From Rubricella aquisinus (GTDB taxonomy: Bacteria; Pseudomonadota; Alphaproteobacteria; Rhodobacterales; Rhodobacteraceae), in assembly GCF_014199445.1 (NCBI RefSeq), contig NZ_JACIJS010000004.1:248001-312000 (forward strand): DNA of 64,000 bases. Reading direction: 5' to 3'. The notes beneath the pieces were generated by a model. It searched no databases and was not told the DNA's origin. It was given only the letters and a program-made list of their open reading frames with translations. Made by a program: the position numbers and the translations under genes. Positions 43,626-51,969 of this stretch are shown piece after piece (position 1 is the first letter of the stretch; every line of letters begins with the position of its first letter).

Positions 43626-44156
43626 TCAGACCCGCGCCAAGGGGTGATGCGGGGCAGGCGGGATACGCAGGATCGCCTCCGCCCCGGGCCGGACCACGCC
43701 GCCCTCGACCACCATGGCCATCACGCCGATGCGCCACATGACGCCACTTGCATCCCGCTCGGCGCAGGCGGCCAGCAGGCCCGGCTTTATCCCATCGAGT
43801 TGCGCGCAAGGATTGCGCCGCCCGGTCAGCACCACCAGCGCACCCGAGCCGAACCGGATCAGGCTGCCCGTGGGCAAATGCGGCAGGTCGATGCCTTCGG
43901 TCAGGATATTCTCGCCGATCTGCCCGGGTTTCAGCGCGAACCCCTTGAGCGACAGCGCGTCTAGCATCTCCTGTGACATCAGGTGGACCTGACGCAGGTT
44001 GGGCCCGTCGGGATTATGGCTTTCGTGGCGCAGGGTTGCGCCGTAATGCACGTCTCCCTCCACGCCCATCCCGGCCACGAGGGTGATCTCATCCGTCACG
44101 TCCTTGCCGCTGCCATGCGCGGGGTGGCGGGCAACCGAAAGGACGCGTCCTCTCAC
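43626..44156 (-). CDS. MOSC domain-containing protein
   Basis: 176 residues with the MOSC (molybdenum cofactor sulfurase C-terminal) domain: SLKGFALKPGQIGENILTEGIDL, LIRFGSGALVVLTGRRNPCAQLDGI with the conserved Cys. These proteins bind sulfur or molybdenum-cofactor-like ligands; biological role unclear. Stop of the upstream esterase overlaps its start by four bases. Confidence 0.88.
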   Translation of the reverse strand: MRGRVLSVARHPAHGSGKDVTDEITLVAGMGVEGDVHYGATLRHESHNPDGPNLRQVHLMSQEMLDALSLKGFALKPGQIGENILTEGIDLPHLPTGSLIRFGSGALVVLTGRRNPCAQLDGIKPGLLAACAERDASGVMWRIGVMAMVVEGGVVRPGAEAILRIPPAPHHPLARV

Positions 44157-44806
44157 GCCAGATGCTCGTGCAGAAAGAGCAGGGCTTTGGACAGGCCATC
44201 TGGCGCGATCCCATGGGGCGTGCCGTGGCTTGTATGGGTGTCCACGTCGAAGCCTGCGCCGCGCAGCGCGGTTGCGGCCTCCGCCATATGCGCGAAGGGG
44301 ACAACCGGGTCCACATCGCCATGGATCAGCAGAACCGGCGGCTTACTGATGACGGAGCCGATATCCTCGGGTGCCAAGAGCCGCCCGGAAAAGCCGACTA
44401 TCCCCGCCAGCGGATCGGCCCGCCGTGGTCCGACATGCAGGCTCATCATCGTGCCTTGCGAAAAGCCGACCAGCACCGTGCGCTCTGGCCCGATCCCGGT
44501 GCGGCTGGCGATGTCGTCAAGATAGGCGTCGAGTGCGGCGACGGATGCGGTGAAACTTGCCGTCATCTGCGCCTCGGTCGATCCATCCATCCACGGGATC
44601 GGAAACCACTGATAACCCATGGGATTGTTCACGCAGCGCTCCGGCGCGTTTGGGGCGTGAAATTCCGTGTTGGGCATATGCGGGGCCAGCACCTCCCCCA
44701 GCCCCAACAGATCGGCCCCATCCGCGCCATATCCATGCAAAAAGATGACAAGACTGTCCGCCGTGCCGGATTTCGCGGTGAGCGGGGTGGAGGTGAGTGT
44801 CGCCAT
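44153..44806 (-). CDS. Alpha/beta hydrolase (carboxylesterase/phospholipase type)
   Basis: 217 residues. Ser nucleophile in GFSQGTMMSLH, Asp in HGDVDPVVPF and His in SHGTPHGIAPDG, with the family's LHGYGADGADLLGLG. YpfH-like. The ATG at 44806 (MATLTS) is chosen over a longer frame to 44881. It forms an AlkA-esterase-MOSC run with overlaps or 2-bp gaps. Confidence 0.9.
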   Translation of the reverse strand: MATLTSTPLTAKSGTADSLVIFLHGYGADGADLLGLGEVLAPHMPNTEFHAPNAPERCVNNPMGYQWFPIPWMDGSTEAQMTASFTASVAALDAYLDDIASRTGIGPERTVLVGFSQGTMMSLHVGPRRADPLAGIVGFSGRLLAPEDIGSVISKPPVLLIHGDVDPVVPFAHMAEAATALRGAGFDVDTHTSHGTPHGIAPDGLSKALLFLHEHLA

Positions 44807-44808
44807 GA

Positions 44809-45438
44809 TCAGCCGATCCCTTCGCGTGTTGTCATGTCTTGGTAATAGGCCCAGAGCGCGCGCGCCGCAACCGACCGCCATGGCGACCAGTCTTGCGCGA
44901 TGGCGCGCATCTCATGGGTATCGGGGCGGGCGGATAGACCGAAAAGCTGCCGCGTGGCCTCCTGAATGGCCAGATCGCCCGCCGCGATCACATCGGCCCG
45001 GCCCAGGCAGAACATGGCGTAGATCTCCGCCGTCCATGGGCCGATGCCCTTGAGGCGCGTGAGGCGGTGGATCACCTCTGCGCTGGGCAGGTGCCTGAGC
45101 GCTGTGTAGTCGAATTCGGCATGGGCGAGAAGGTTGATATAATGCGCCTTTTGCCGTGTGAGGCCAAGCGCGCGCAAACCCGGCTCATCATAGCGCTGAA
45201 CCCCGGCTTCGGTCGTGGCACCTGCGGCGTCCAACCGCCGCCAGACACTTGCCGCTGACGCGACAGAGATCTGCTGCCCGAGGATGATATTCAGAAGGGC
45301 CGGAAACCCATCCTCCCGCAACCGGAGCGGCACTGGCTCGGCAAGCTGCCGGACAAATGCAAAACGCGGTTCAATGGCGATCAATGCGACCAATGCCTGG
45401 TCGAGATCGGCGCGGTGTCTGATAAGCGGCTCATCCAT
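44809..45438 (-). CDS. DNA-3-methyladenine glycosylase II (AlkA family)
   Basis: 209 residues, HhH-GPD fold: LTRLKGIGPWTAEIYAMFCLGRADVIAAGDLAIQEA with the helix-hairpin-helix and the catalytic Asp (GDLAI). Removes alkylated purines from DNA in base excision repair. Shorter than E. coli AlkA because the N-terminal beta domain is missing, as in many alphaproteobacterial members. First gene of a three-gene run. Confidence 0.92.
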   Translation of the reverse strand: MDEPLIRHRADLDQALVALIAIEPRFAFVRQLAEPVPLRLREDGFPALLNIILGQQISVASAASVWRRLDAAGATTEAGVQRYDEPGLRALGLTRQKAHYINLLAHAEFDYTALRHLPSAEVIHRLTRLKGIGPWTAEIYAMFCLGRADVIAAGDLAIQEATRQLFGLSARPDTHEMRAIAQDWSPWRSVAARALWAYYQDMTTREGIG

Positions 45439-45526
45439 CCGGTCAAAATGGTGGACCCAAACCCGAATGAAAAGCCCTCCCGCCCGTCGTTCCGTCGCTT
45501 GCGCTCCGTCCTCCCGTTTGGCGTGG

Positions 45527-45675
45527 CGCGGCTGCGCCGCGAGAAGGGAAGATTGCGCTGAGGTGTCTGAGGAACAGTCGTGTTCCTCAAATCACCCTTT
45601 CAATTGTGGGTGTCACGATTCGCCTGCGCGTCAAGGCCGCTCGTTCCTCGGACCTTGACCCACGGCCGAATCGCG
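45527..45675. repeat. Structured dispersed repeat, copy B
   Basis: Core 45549-45675 (127 bp) is the second copy of the repeat at 4224-4350. Its hairpin GAGGAACA-GTCG-TGTTCCTC (45568-45587) keeps the copy A stem with a changed loop, and the preceding hairpin CGCGGC-TGC-GCCGCG (45527-45541) has the same loop as copy A but a different stem. It lies in the 306-bp gap between the AlkA-type gene and the SDR gene, 69 bp beyond the SDR stop. The rest of that gap shows only the half-element at 45717. Confidence 0.8.
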
Positions 45676-45716
45676 TGGGTTGCTCTGTTAACGCAAACCC
45701 CAATTCACTTTCCTCA

Positions 45717-45736
45717 AATATACCCCGCCGGAGGCA
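45717..45736. repeat. Half of the CCGCCGGAGG terminator-like element
   Basis: AAATATACCCCGCCGGAGGC resembles one arm of the 21-bp stem at 7086-7106 with small changes. The complementary arm is missing here. It sits 9 bp beyond the SDR stop. Confidence 0.45.
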
Positions 45737-45744
45737 TAAAAGCT

Positions 45745-46515
45745 CTATCTCGGCGCCATCCTGATCGCCCCGTCAAGGCGGATCACCTCCCCGTTCAGCA
45801 TCGGATTGGTCGCGATATGGGCAACGAGCGCGGCATATTCCGCCGGATCGCCCAGCCGGGACGGGAAGGGCACTTGCGCGCCGAGGCTGGCCTGAGCCTC
45901 CTCAGGCAGGGATTTCAGCATCGGGGTCAGGAACAGGCCCGGCGCAATCGCCATCACCCGCACGCCGGAGCGGGACAGGTCGCGCGCCATGGGCAGGGTC
46001 ATGCCGACCACGCCACCTTTTGACGCGCCATAGGCGATCTGTCCGATCTGCCCGTCAAAGGCTGCCACCGACGCGGTGTTCACGATCACTCCACGCTCGC
46101 CATCCTGTGTCAGCGGGTCTGCCGCGACCATGCCCGCTGCCGATTGGCTGGCGACGTTGAACGTGCCCACAAGGTTGATCATCACCGTCTTGGCGAAGGC
46201 GTCCGGGTCGTGGGCGTTGCCGTCCCGATCCACCGTTTTGATTGCCCAGGCGACGCCTGCGCAATTCACTGTCAGCCGCTCCTGGCCATGGGCCGCGCGG
46301 GCGGCTTTGAGTGCTGCGGCCACGCTCGCCGGATCGGCCACATCGACGCTGCAAAAACATCCGCCAATCTCTGCCGCGATTGCCTCACCCCGCTCCGCGT
46401 CCCGGTCGAGGATCGCGACGCGCACGCCCTCCGCCGCGAGGCTCCGCGCCGTTGCCTCCCCAAGGCCCGATGCGCCACCCGTCACGACCGCGCTGATGTC
46501 TGTCCCTAGTTTCAT
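45745..46515 (-). CDS. Short-chain dehydrogenase, 3-hydroxyacyl-CoA dehydrogenase (HSD17B10)-like
   Basis: 256 residues. Cofactor motif GGASGLGEATARSL, NCAG, catalytic Ser (VNTASVAAF) and Tyr-Lys in YGASKGGVVG. Closest in feel to type II 3-hydroxyacyl-CoA dehydrogenases. GGAGGGATC precedes the ATG at 46515, 10 bp after the acyl-CoA dehydrogenase gene. With thiolase and acyl-CoA dehydrogenase in the same operon it suggests a short beta-oxidation-like pathway. Confidence 0.88.
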   Translation of the reverse strand: MKLGTDISAVVTGGASGLGEATARSLAAEGVRVAILDRDAERGEAIAAEIGGCFCSVDVADPASVAAALKAARAAHGQERLTVNCAGVAWAIKTVDRDGNAHDPDAFAKTVMINLVGTFNVASQSAAGMVAADPLTQDGERGVIVNTASVAAFDGQIGQIAYGASKGGVVGMTLPMARDLSRSGVRVMAIAPGLFLTPMLKSLPEEAQASLGAQVPFPSRLGDPAEYAALVAHIATNPMLNGEVIRLDGAIRMAPR

Positions 46516-46525
46516 GATCCCTCCC

Positions 46526-47653
46526 TCACGCCATCTGCCGGGCGATGATGATTTTCTGAATGTCGCTGGTGCCCTCATAGATCTGGCACACCCGCACATC
46601 GCGGTAGATCCGCTCGACCGGATAATCGCTGAGATAGCCATAGCCGCCCAGCGTCTGGATCGCGGCAGAACAGACCCGCTCCGCCATCTCGGACGCGAAA
46701 AGTTTGGCCATCGCGGCCTCCCTCAGGCAGGGCACCCCCGCATCTTTCATCCGCGCGGCGTTCAGCACCATCTGGCGCGCGGCCTCTACCTCCGTCTCCA
46801 TATCCGCGAGCCGGAACTGCACGGCCTGATGCTCGAAAATCGGTTTGCCGAAACTGTCCCGGTCGCGGGCATAGGCAAGGGCTGCGTCGAACGCGGCCTG
46901 CGCCATGCCCACCGATTGCGCGGCAATGCCAATCCGGCCCGTTTCCAGCGATGAGAGGGCGATGGCATAGCCTTGCCCCTCCTCCCCGATGCGATTCTCG
47001 ATGGGCACCTCCAGATCGTCAAAGGACAGCGCGCAGGTATCGGATGCCTTTTGCCCCAGCTTGTCCTCCACCTTCGCGACGTGAAAACCCGCGCGGTCAT
47101 TCTCCACATAAAAGGCGCTCAGCCCCTTTTTGCCCGCAGCCGGGTCCGTCACGGCAAACACGATGGTCGCCCCGCCGATCCGGGCAGAGGAGATGAATTG
47201 TTTGGAGCCGTTGACGATATAGCGGTCGTTGCGCTTTTCCGCACGGGTTCTGAGAGCGGAAGCGTCGGAGCCCGCATGGGCCTCCGTCAGCGCAAAACAG
47301 CCGATGAATTCCCCCCGTGCGGCGGGTTTGAGCCATGCCTCTTTCTGCGCGTCGCTGGCAAAGCGATCAAGGATGGCGAGGAACGGCGCGTTATGCACGC
47401 TGACCATGGTGGACACGGCCCCGTCGCCACGCGCCAATTCCTCAAGTGCCACGGCATATGAGACGTAATCCGCGCCCGCGCCGTCCCAGTCCGGGTCGAT
47501 GGTCATGCCCAGAAAGCCCAACTCGGCGAGTTGCGCGCGCACGGGTGCCTCGATCTCCCGCGCGGTTTCGCGGGCGGCGGCACCGGGGGCGAGCACGTCG
47601 TTGGAAAAGGCGCGCGCCATGTCCCGGATCAGCGTTTGGTCTTCGGTCAGCAT
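46526..47653 (-). CDS. Acyl-CoA dehydrogenase
   Basis: 375 residues. N-terminal helical domain, FAD-contacting FALTEAHAGSDASAL, and the C-terminal GGYGYLSDYPVERIYRD-VRVCQIYEGTSDIQKIIIAR with the catalytic Glu (YEGTSD). Short/branched-chain type. AAGGAG lies nine bases before the ATG at 47653; the longer frame to 47764 runs through the intergenic hairpin region and is rejected. Confidence 0.93.
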   Translation of the reverse strand: MLTEDQTLIRDMARAFSNDVLAPGAAARETAREIEAPVRAQLAELGFLGMTIDPDWDGAGADYVSYAVALEELARGDGAVSTMVSVHNAPFLAILDRFASDAQKEAWLKPAARGEFIGCFALTEAHAGSDASALRTRAEKRNDRYIVNGSKQFISSARIGGATIVFAVTDPAAGKKGLSAFYVENDRAGFHVAKVEDKLGQKASDTCALSFDDLEVPIENRIGEEGQGYAIALSSLETGRIGIAAQSVGMAQAAFDAALAYARDRDSFGKPIFEHQAVQFRLADMETEVEAARQMVLNAARMKDAGVPCLREAAMAKLFASEMAERVCSAAIQTLGGYGYLSDYPVERIYRDVRVCQIYEGTSDIQKIIIARQMA

Positions 47654-47676
47654 GGTGTGAACTCCTTGATACGAAA

Positions 47677-47745
47677 GGCCAGCGTCCGGCCCGGCGGGGA
47701 GGGGGCGAAGCGCCCGCCGCGTGGGGGGTGGGACGGGCGCTGGCC
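47677..47745 (-). terminator. GC-rich hairpin between rhodanese and acyl-CoA dehydrogenase genes
   Basis: GGCCAGCG (47677-47684) and CGCTGGCC (47738-47745) are perfect reverse complements around a G-rich centre in a 114-bp gap. It could lower expression of the two downstream genes relative to the upstream three. No T-tract. Confidence 0.4.
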
Positions 47746-47767
47746 GGGCCAAAGGCCCGACCAAAGA

Positions 47768-48148
47768 TCAGTCCGTCTCAACCGCGCCGCCTGCATCGCG
47801 CCAGCCTGCAAATCCGTCCTCGATATGGGTGACGCCCTCCAGCCCCATTTCCTGCGCCGTGCGGGCGGCGAGCGCAGATCGCCAGCCAGCGGCGCAGAAA
47901 AACACATAGGTGCCGCCCTTCTGGAACACGTCATTGGCATAGGGCGACGCGGGGTCGAGCCAGAATTCCAGCATCCCGCGCGGACAATGAAACGCCCCGG
48001 GCACACGGCCTTCGCGCTTCAATTCGCGGATGTCACGCAGATCGACAAAGGTGACATCCTCCCGCCCATGAAGCGCCAAGGCCTCGGCCCCCGGCAGGTG
48101 ATCCACGATGGCATTGGCCTCATCGACCATCTCTTTCACGGATTTCAT
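47768..48148 (-). CDS. Rhodanese-like protein
   Basis: 126 residues, single rhodanese domain. Active-site loop CAAGWRS with Cys85 and Arg90; VDLRDIRELKREGRVPGAFHCPRG is the usual CH2A segment. Handles sulfane sulfur. Its ATG overlaps the dddL stop by four bases. Confidence 0.92.
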   Translation of the reverse strand: MKSVKEMVDEANAIVDHLPGAEALALHGREDVTFVDLRDIRELKREGRVPGAFHCPRGMLEFWLDPASPYANDVFQKGGTYVFFCAAGWRSALAARTAQEMGLEGVTHIEDGFAGWRDAGGAVETD

Positions 48149-48810
48149 GGCTGCTCCTTCTTGCGGCGGGTGAACACCATCTTTTGCGCCACCAGCTTGT
48201 CATGCGCCCCATGCCAGGCATAGGCCAACAGGGTCGGCTCATTGTCGCCCGTGGTCAGGCGGTGCATCCGGCCCGGCGGATTAAAGATCATCGAGCCGGG
48301 TGCAAACACCCCGTCATCGTTTTCCGACACGGCACCCGAGAGGGTAAAATAGCTCTCCGTCAGCCCGTCATGGGAATGGGCGGGATAGGTACATTTCGGC
48401 GCGAACAGCACAAGCCCGAGGATCACCCGGTCCGACACCACGGGCCCCTGCGGCCCGACGAATTCGGCATAGGCGAATTTCTGGCTCAGCCCGCGCGGCA
48501 CTTTCTCATAGCCATAGAGCCATGACAGATCGTCCTGCACGCTTTCGATCGCGCGGATCATGGATTGCGTCGTCTCCCGCCGGCCCTGATCCAGCGCGCG
48601 TTTGAGATGCGCTGTGACGGGTTTATCCTCACGCGGTTGCGGCTGCACGACCGGGTTATCGGCCATGACCTTCGACACGGCCTCCCGCACCACGCGCTGA
48701 TGCGCCCGGATTTTGGCCGAGCCGCCCGCGCGGCCCCGGCGGTACATCTCATAAAACTCGACCAGCAGATAACGCCAGTCGGGGCAGTCATTGAGGCGAC
48801 GCGCCTCCAT
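48145..48810 (-). CDS. dddL: DMSP lyase (cupin type)
   Basis: 221 residues, the usual DddL length. Cupin metal ligands are seen in PAHSHDGLTESYFTLSGAV (His145, His147, Glu152; Tyr154 as proposed base) and PPGRMHR (His183), with SENDDGVFAPGSMIFNPPG between them and the N-terminal DWRYLLVEFYEMY domain. DddL cleaves dimethylsulfoniopropionate to dimethyl sulfide and acrylate. It starts at the thiolase stop (TGATG) and is followed by a rhodanese gene. No acuR or acuI is adjacent. Confidence 0.92.
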   Translation of the reverse strand: MEARRLNDCPDWRYLLVEFYEMYRRGRAGGSAKIRAHQRVVREAVSKVMADNPVVQPQPREDKPVTAHLKRALDQGRRETTQSMIRAIESVQDDLSWLYGYEKVPRGLSQKFAYAEFVGPQGPVVSDRVILGLVLFAPKCTYPAHSHDGLTESYFTLSGAVSENDDGVFAPGSMIFNPPGRMHRLTTGDNEPTLLAYAWHGAHDKLVAQKMVFTRRKKEQP

Positions 48811-49967
48811 CAGGGGCGCTCGATCGCGATGGCCGTGCCTTCGCCGCCGCCAATGCAGATCGCGGCGATGCCGCGCTTGAGGTCGCGCTGTTCCATGGCG
48901 TGCAAAAGCGTGACGATGATCCGCGCGCCGGATGCCCCGATGGGATGACCAAGCGCGCAGGCCCCGCCATGGACATTCACCTTGTCGCGCGGCACCCCAA
49001 GCTCATGCATGAAGGCCATAGGCACCACCGCGAACGCCTCGTTCACCTCAAAAAGGTCGACGTCCTCCACCGACCATCCCAGCCGCTTGAGCAGCTTTTG
49101 CGTCGCGGGCACGGGTGCGGTGGAAAACCACGCGGGCGCTTGGGCGTGGCTCGCGTGGCCAAGGATGCGCGCGCGCACCGGCCCGGTCGCATCGCTTTCA
49201 CGGCAAAGGACAAGCGCCGCCGCCCCGTCAGAGATGCTCGATGCGTTGGCGGGCGTTACCGTGCCGTCCTTGCGGAAGGCGGGCTTGAGATGCGGGATCT
49301 TGTCGGGCCGTGCCGTGCGAGGCTGCTCATCCGTGGTGATCGTGACCTCACCCTTGCGGGTTTTGAGGGTCACCGGCGCGACCTCCGCGCTGAAATCGGC
49401 GGTCTGTGCCGCGGCGAGGGATGCGAGCGCGTATTCGTCCTGCGCCTCGCGGGTGAATTGGTATTTCCCCGCGCAATCCTCCGCGAAGGTGCCCATCAGG
49501 CGGCCCTTGTCATAGGCGTCCTCCAGCCCATCAAGGAACATGTGATCCTGCGCCGTGCCATGGCCCAGCCGCGCACCGCCCCGCATCGCGGGCAAAAGGT
49601 AGGGCGCGTTCGACATGCTCTCCATCCCACCTGCGACGACCGTGCCGCCATGCAGCGCCACTTGGTCATAGGCCATCATCGTGGTTTTCATGCCCGAGCC
49701 GCACATTTTGTTGAGCGTGGTGGCGGGGACGTGTTCCGGCAATCCGGCGTGAAACCCGGCCTGACGGGCAGGGGCCTGCCCTTGACCGGCGGGCAGAACG
49801 CAGCCCATCAGCAACTCGTCCACCTGATCGGGGGCGAGACCGGCCTTATCAAGGGCTGCGGCAATCGCCACGCCGCCCAGCTCTGACGCAGTGGCCCCCG
49901 ACAATTCCCCCTGAAAGCCGCCCATGGGCGTGCGCGCGGCTCCGGTGATGACGACAGCGTCGGTCAT
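48810..49967 (-). CDS. Thiolase (acetyl-CoA C-acyltransferase)
   Basis: 385 residues. Catalytic Cys89 (NKMCGSGM), His341 (GHPIGASG) and Cys371 (AAICIGGGEG). Condenses or cleaves beta-ketoacyl-CoA. First gene of a leftward five-gene unit (thiolase, dddL, rhodanese, acyl-CoA dehydrogenase, SDR). A perfect palindrome lies 16 bp upstream of its start. Confidence 0.95.
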   Translation of the reverse strand: MTDAVVITGAARTPMGGFQGELSGATASELGGVAIAAALDKAGLAPDQVDELLMGCVLPAGQGQAPARQAGFHAGLPEHVPATTLNKMCGSGMKTTMMAYDQVALHGGTVVAGGMESMSNAPYLLPAMRGGARLGHGTAQDHMFLDGLEDAYDKGRLMGTFAEDCAGKYQFTREAQDEYALASLAAAQTADFSAEVAPVTLKTRKGEVTITTDEQPRTARPDKIPHLKPAFRKDGTVTPANASSISDGAAALVLCRESDATGPVRARILGHASHAQAPAWFSTAPVPATQKLLKRLGWSVEDVDLFEVNEAFAVVPMAFMHELGVPRDKVNVHGGACALGHPIGASGARIIVTLLHAMEQRDLKRGIAAICIGGGEGTAIAIERP

Positions 49968-49983
49968 GGCATCCTCCCTGATG

Positions 49984-49997
49984 TGAACGTACGTTCA
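49984..49997. promoter_or_regulatory. Palindromic operator, TetR-like
   Basis: TGAACGTACGTTCA is a perfect 14-bp palindrome, 16 bp upstream of the thiolase start. Sequence and position fit a TetR-family repressor site, as for FadR/PsrA/AcuR-type regulators. No such regulator gene is in the window. Confidence 0.65.
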
Positions 49998-50299
49998 TTT
50001 AGCGGAAAGATGACATGACCCGGCCCGCCGATCAAGCCTGCTGGTCTCGCGCCGGATTTCGGAATTTGGACCATTTGGACAAATTCACACGCAGAATTCG
50101 TAAATATATGAAAGGGTTGCGAAAATTTGGGAGCGTCTATTTCCTGTGCAGGTGGCGTTTTCCGCGCCACCACGGTGCAAAACTGCAACCAAAAACAGCA
50201 TCACCCCCCTTGACCTTCTGCCAAATGGTCGCCCTCATTAGGCCCATCGCTGGGCACAAGACCCATCGAACCCAACAGATTCTGACAGGAGAGGCCTTT
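49998..50299. other. Long intergenic region upstream of the ABC transporter
   Basis: About 300 bases between the operator and the transporter start, including AT-rich stretches (for example around 50095-50110) probably holding its promoter. A small hairpin GGTGGCG/CGCCACC at 50151-50171 was seen. An ORF running through this segment (from 50015) is not an extension of the binding protein, since the signal peptide begins at 50300. Otherwise nothing found. Confidence 0.5.
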
Positions 50300-51877
50300 A
50301 TGAGACATCTCAAGACAGCGGCATTAGCCGTATCCGTAAGCGTGATGGCGATGACCGCCGCGCAGGCTGCGGGCCATGGTGGCAAGACGATCAAATGGAC
50401 GAGCCAGGGCGACGCGCTGACCCTCGATCCGCATTCCCAGAACGAAGGACCGACCACCGCGATGAACGGTCTGGTGTACGAATCCCTCGTCACCCGTGAC
50501 CCGGAACTCAACCTTGTTCCCGAATTGGCGACCTCGTGGGAGCCGACGGAAGATGGCTGGATGTTCAAGCTGCGCGAAGGCGTGACCTTCCATGGCGGTG
50601 AAGCGCTGACGGCGGGCGATGTTGCGTTCTCCATCAACCGTGCAAAGCAGGAAACCTCTGACTTCCGCACCCTAATCACCTCCGTGACAGGTGTGCGCGT
50701 CATTGATGACTATACCGTTGAGCTTGTGACGGATGGGCCGAACCCGATCCTGCCGAACCAGCTGACCAACATTTTCATCATGGACAGCGGCTGGGCGACC
50801 GAAAACAACGTGGTCCGTCCGCAGGATTACGCGGCGAGCGAAGAAACCTTCTCGATCCGCAACGCAAACGGCACCGGCCCCTATATCATCACCGAGCGTC
50901 TGCCCGAGGAAATGACCGTCCTCGAAGCAAACGCCGATTGGTGGGGCGCTGGCCAGTTCCCCGGCAACGTGACCCGGATCGAATACCGCCCGATCACCAA
51001 CGCGGCTACCCGTGTTGCGGCGCTTCTGTCTGGCGAGGTTGATTTCGTGCTCGATCCGCCGCTTCAGGATCTTGAGCGTATCGGCAACACCGATGGCTTG
51101 CGTTATGAAACCGTGGCGCAAATCCGCTCTATCTTCTTTGGCTACGATCAGGGCGCGGAAGAGCTGCGCACCTCCAACATCGAAGGCGCAAACCCGTTTG
51201 CGGATGTACGTGTGCGTAAGGCCGTGAGCCTCGCCATTGATCGCAACGCGATCCAGCGGGTCGTGATGGATGGGCTGTCCGTGCCGGGCGGCATGGTCGC
51301 TTCTCCCGGTGTTTTGGGTTGGAATGCCGAGCATGACACCCCGCCCGCCGTGGACATCGCCGCCGCGCAGGCGCTGATGGCTGAGGCTGGGTATGGTGAC
51401 GGCTTCTCCGTCCGTCTGGACTGCCCGAACAACCGCTACAACAACGATGAGGCCATCTGTCAGGCGGCCGTGTCGATGCTGGCGCGGATCGGGATTGACG
51501 TGACGCTTGACGCGTTGCCGCGCTCCCAGCACTTCCCGAAGATCCAGAACCGCGAGACGGATTTCTACCTCCTCGGGTGGGGCGTGCCGACCCTCGACAG
51601 CCACTACATCTTCTCCTTCCTGATGCAGACCGGTGGGTCGTGGAACGCGACCGGCTATTCCGATCCGGAACTTGATGCGCTGGTTGAAGCCATGCTGACC
51701 GAGACGGACATCCCGGCCCGGACCGCGATGATCGAACAGGCATGGGATATCGTGCAGGCGGCTGAGCCCTACACCACCATCCACCACCAGGTTCTGGCCT
51801 GGGGCCTGCGGGACGGCGTGACCGTGCCGATGGCAGCGGATGATACCCCGCGCTTCCGCTACGCGGTCGTCGAGTAA
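50300..51877 (+). CDS. ABC transporter substrate-binding protein (peptide/nickel/opine family 5)
   Basis: 525 residues. A Sec signal peptide (MRHLKTAALAVSVSVMAMTA, cleaved after about residue 24) and a family-5 solute-binding core (AIRYEPRxTN-like: DLTLDPHSQNEGPTTAMNGL; FSIRNANGTGPYIITERLP). Takes oligopeptides or related compounds in the periplasm. AGGAGAGG lies about six bases before the ATG at 50300. Followed by two permeases and a fused ATPase. Confidence 0.92.
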   Translation: MRHLKTAALAVSVSVMAMTAAQAAGHGGKTIKWTSQGDALTLDPHSQNEGPTTAMNGLVYESLVTRDPELNLVPELATSWEPTEDGWMFKLREGVTFHGGEALTAGDVAFSINRAKQETSDFRTLITSVTGVRVIDDYTVELVTDGPNPILPNQLTNIFIMDSGWATENNVVRPQDYAASEETFSIRNANGTGPYIITERLPEEMTVLEANADWWGAGQFPGNVTRIEYRPITNAATRVAALLSGEVDFVLDPPLQDLERIGNTDGLRYETVAQIRSIFFGYDQGAEELRTSNIEGANPFADVRVRKAVSLAIDRNAIQRVVMDGLSVPGGMVASPGVLGWNAEHDTPPAVDIAAAQALMAEAGYGDGFSVRLDCPNNRYNNDEAICQAAVSMLARIGIDVTLDALPRSQHFPKIQNRETDFYLLGWGVPTLDSHYIFSFLMQTGGSWNATGYSDPELDALVEAMLTETDIPARTAMIEQAWDIVQAAEPYTTIHHQVLAWGLRDGVTVPMAADDTPRFRYAVVE

Positions 51878-51969
51878 CCACAATATGAGCGGCGCGGGGG
51901 CATCCTCGCGCCGCTCAGCTTTTGCTCAACACCCCCTTCCCATGATCTGACGCTGGAGCCACGCGCGCC

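Noticed and set aside
50015-50299. N-terminal extension of the ABC binding protein
   Set aside because: A normal signal peptide and ribosome site place the start at 50300; the upstream residues are not signal-like.
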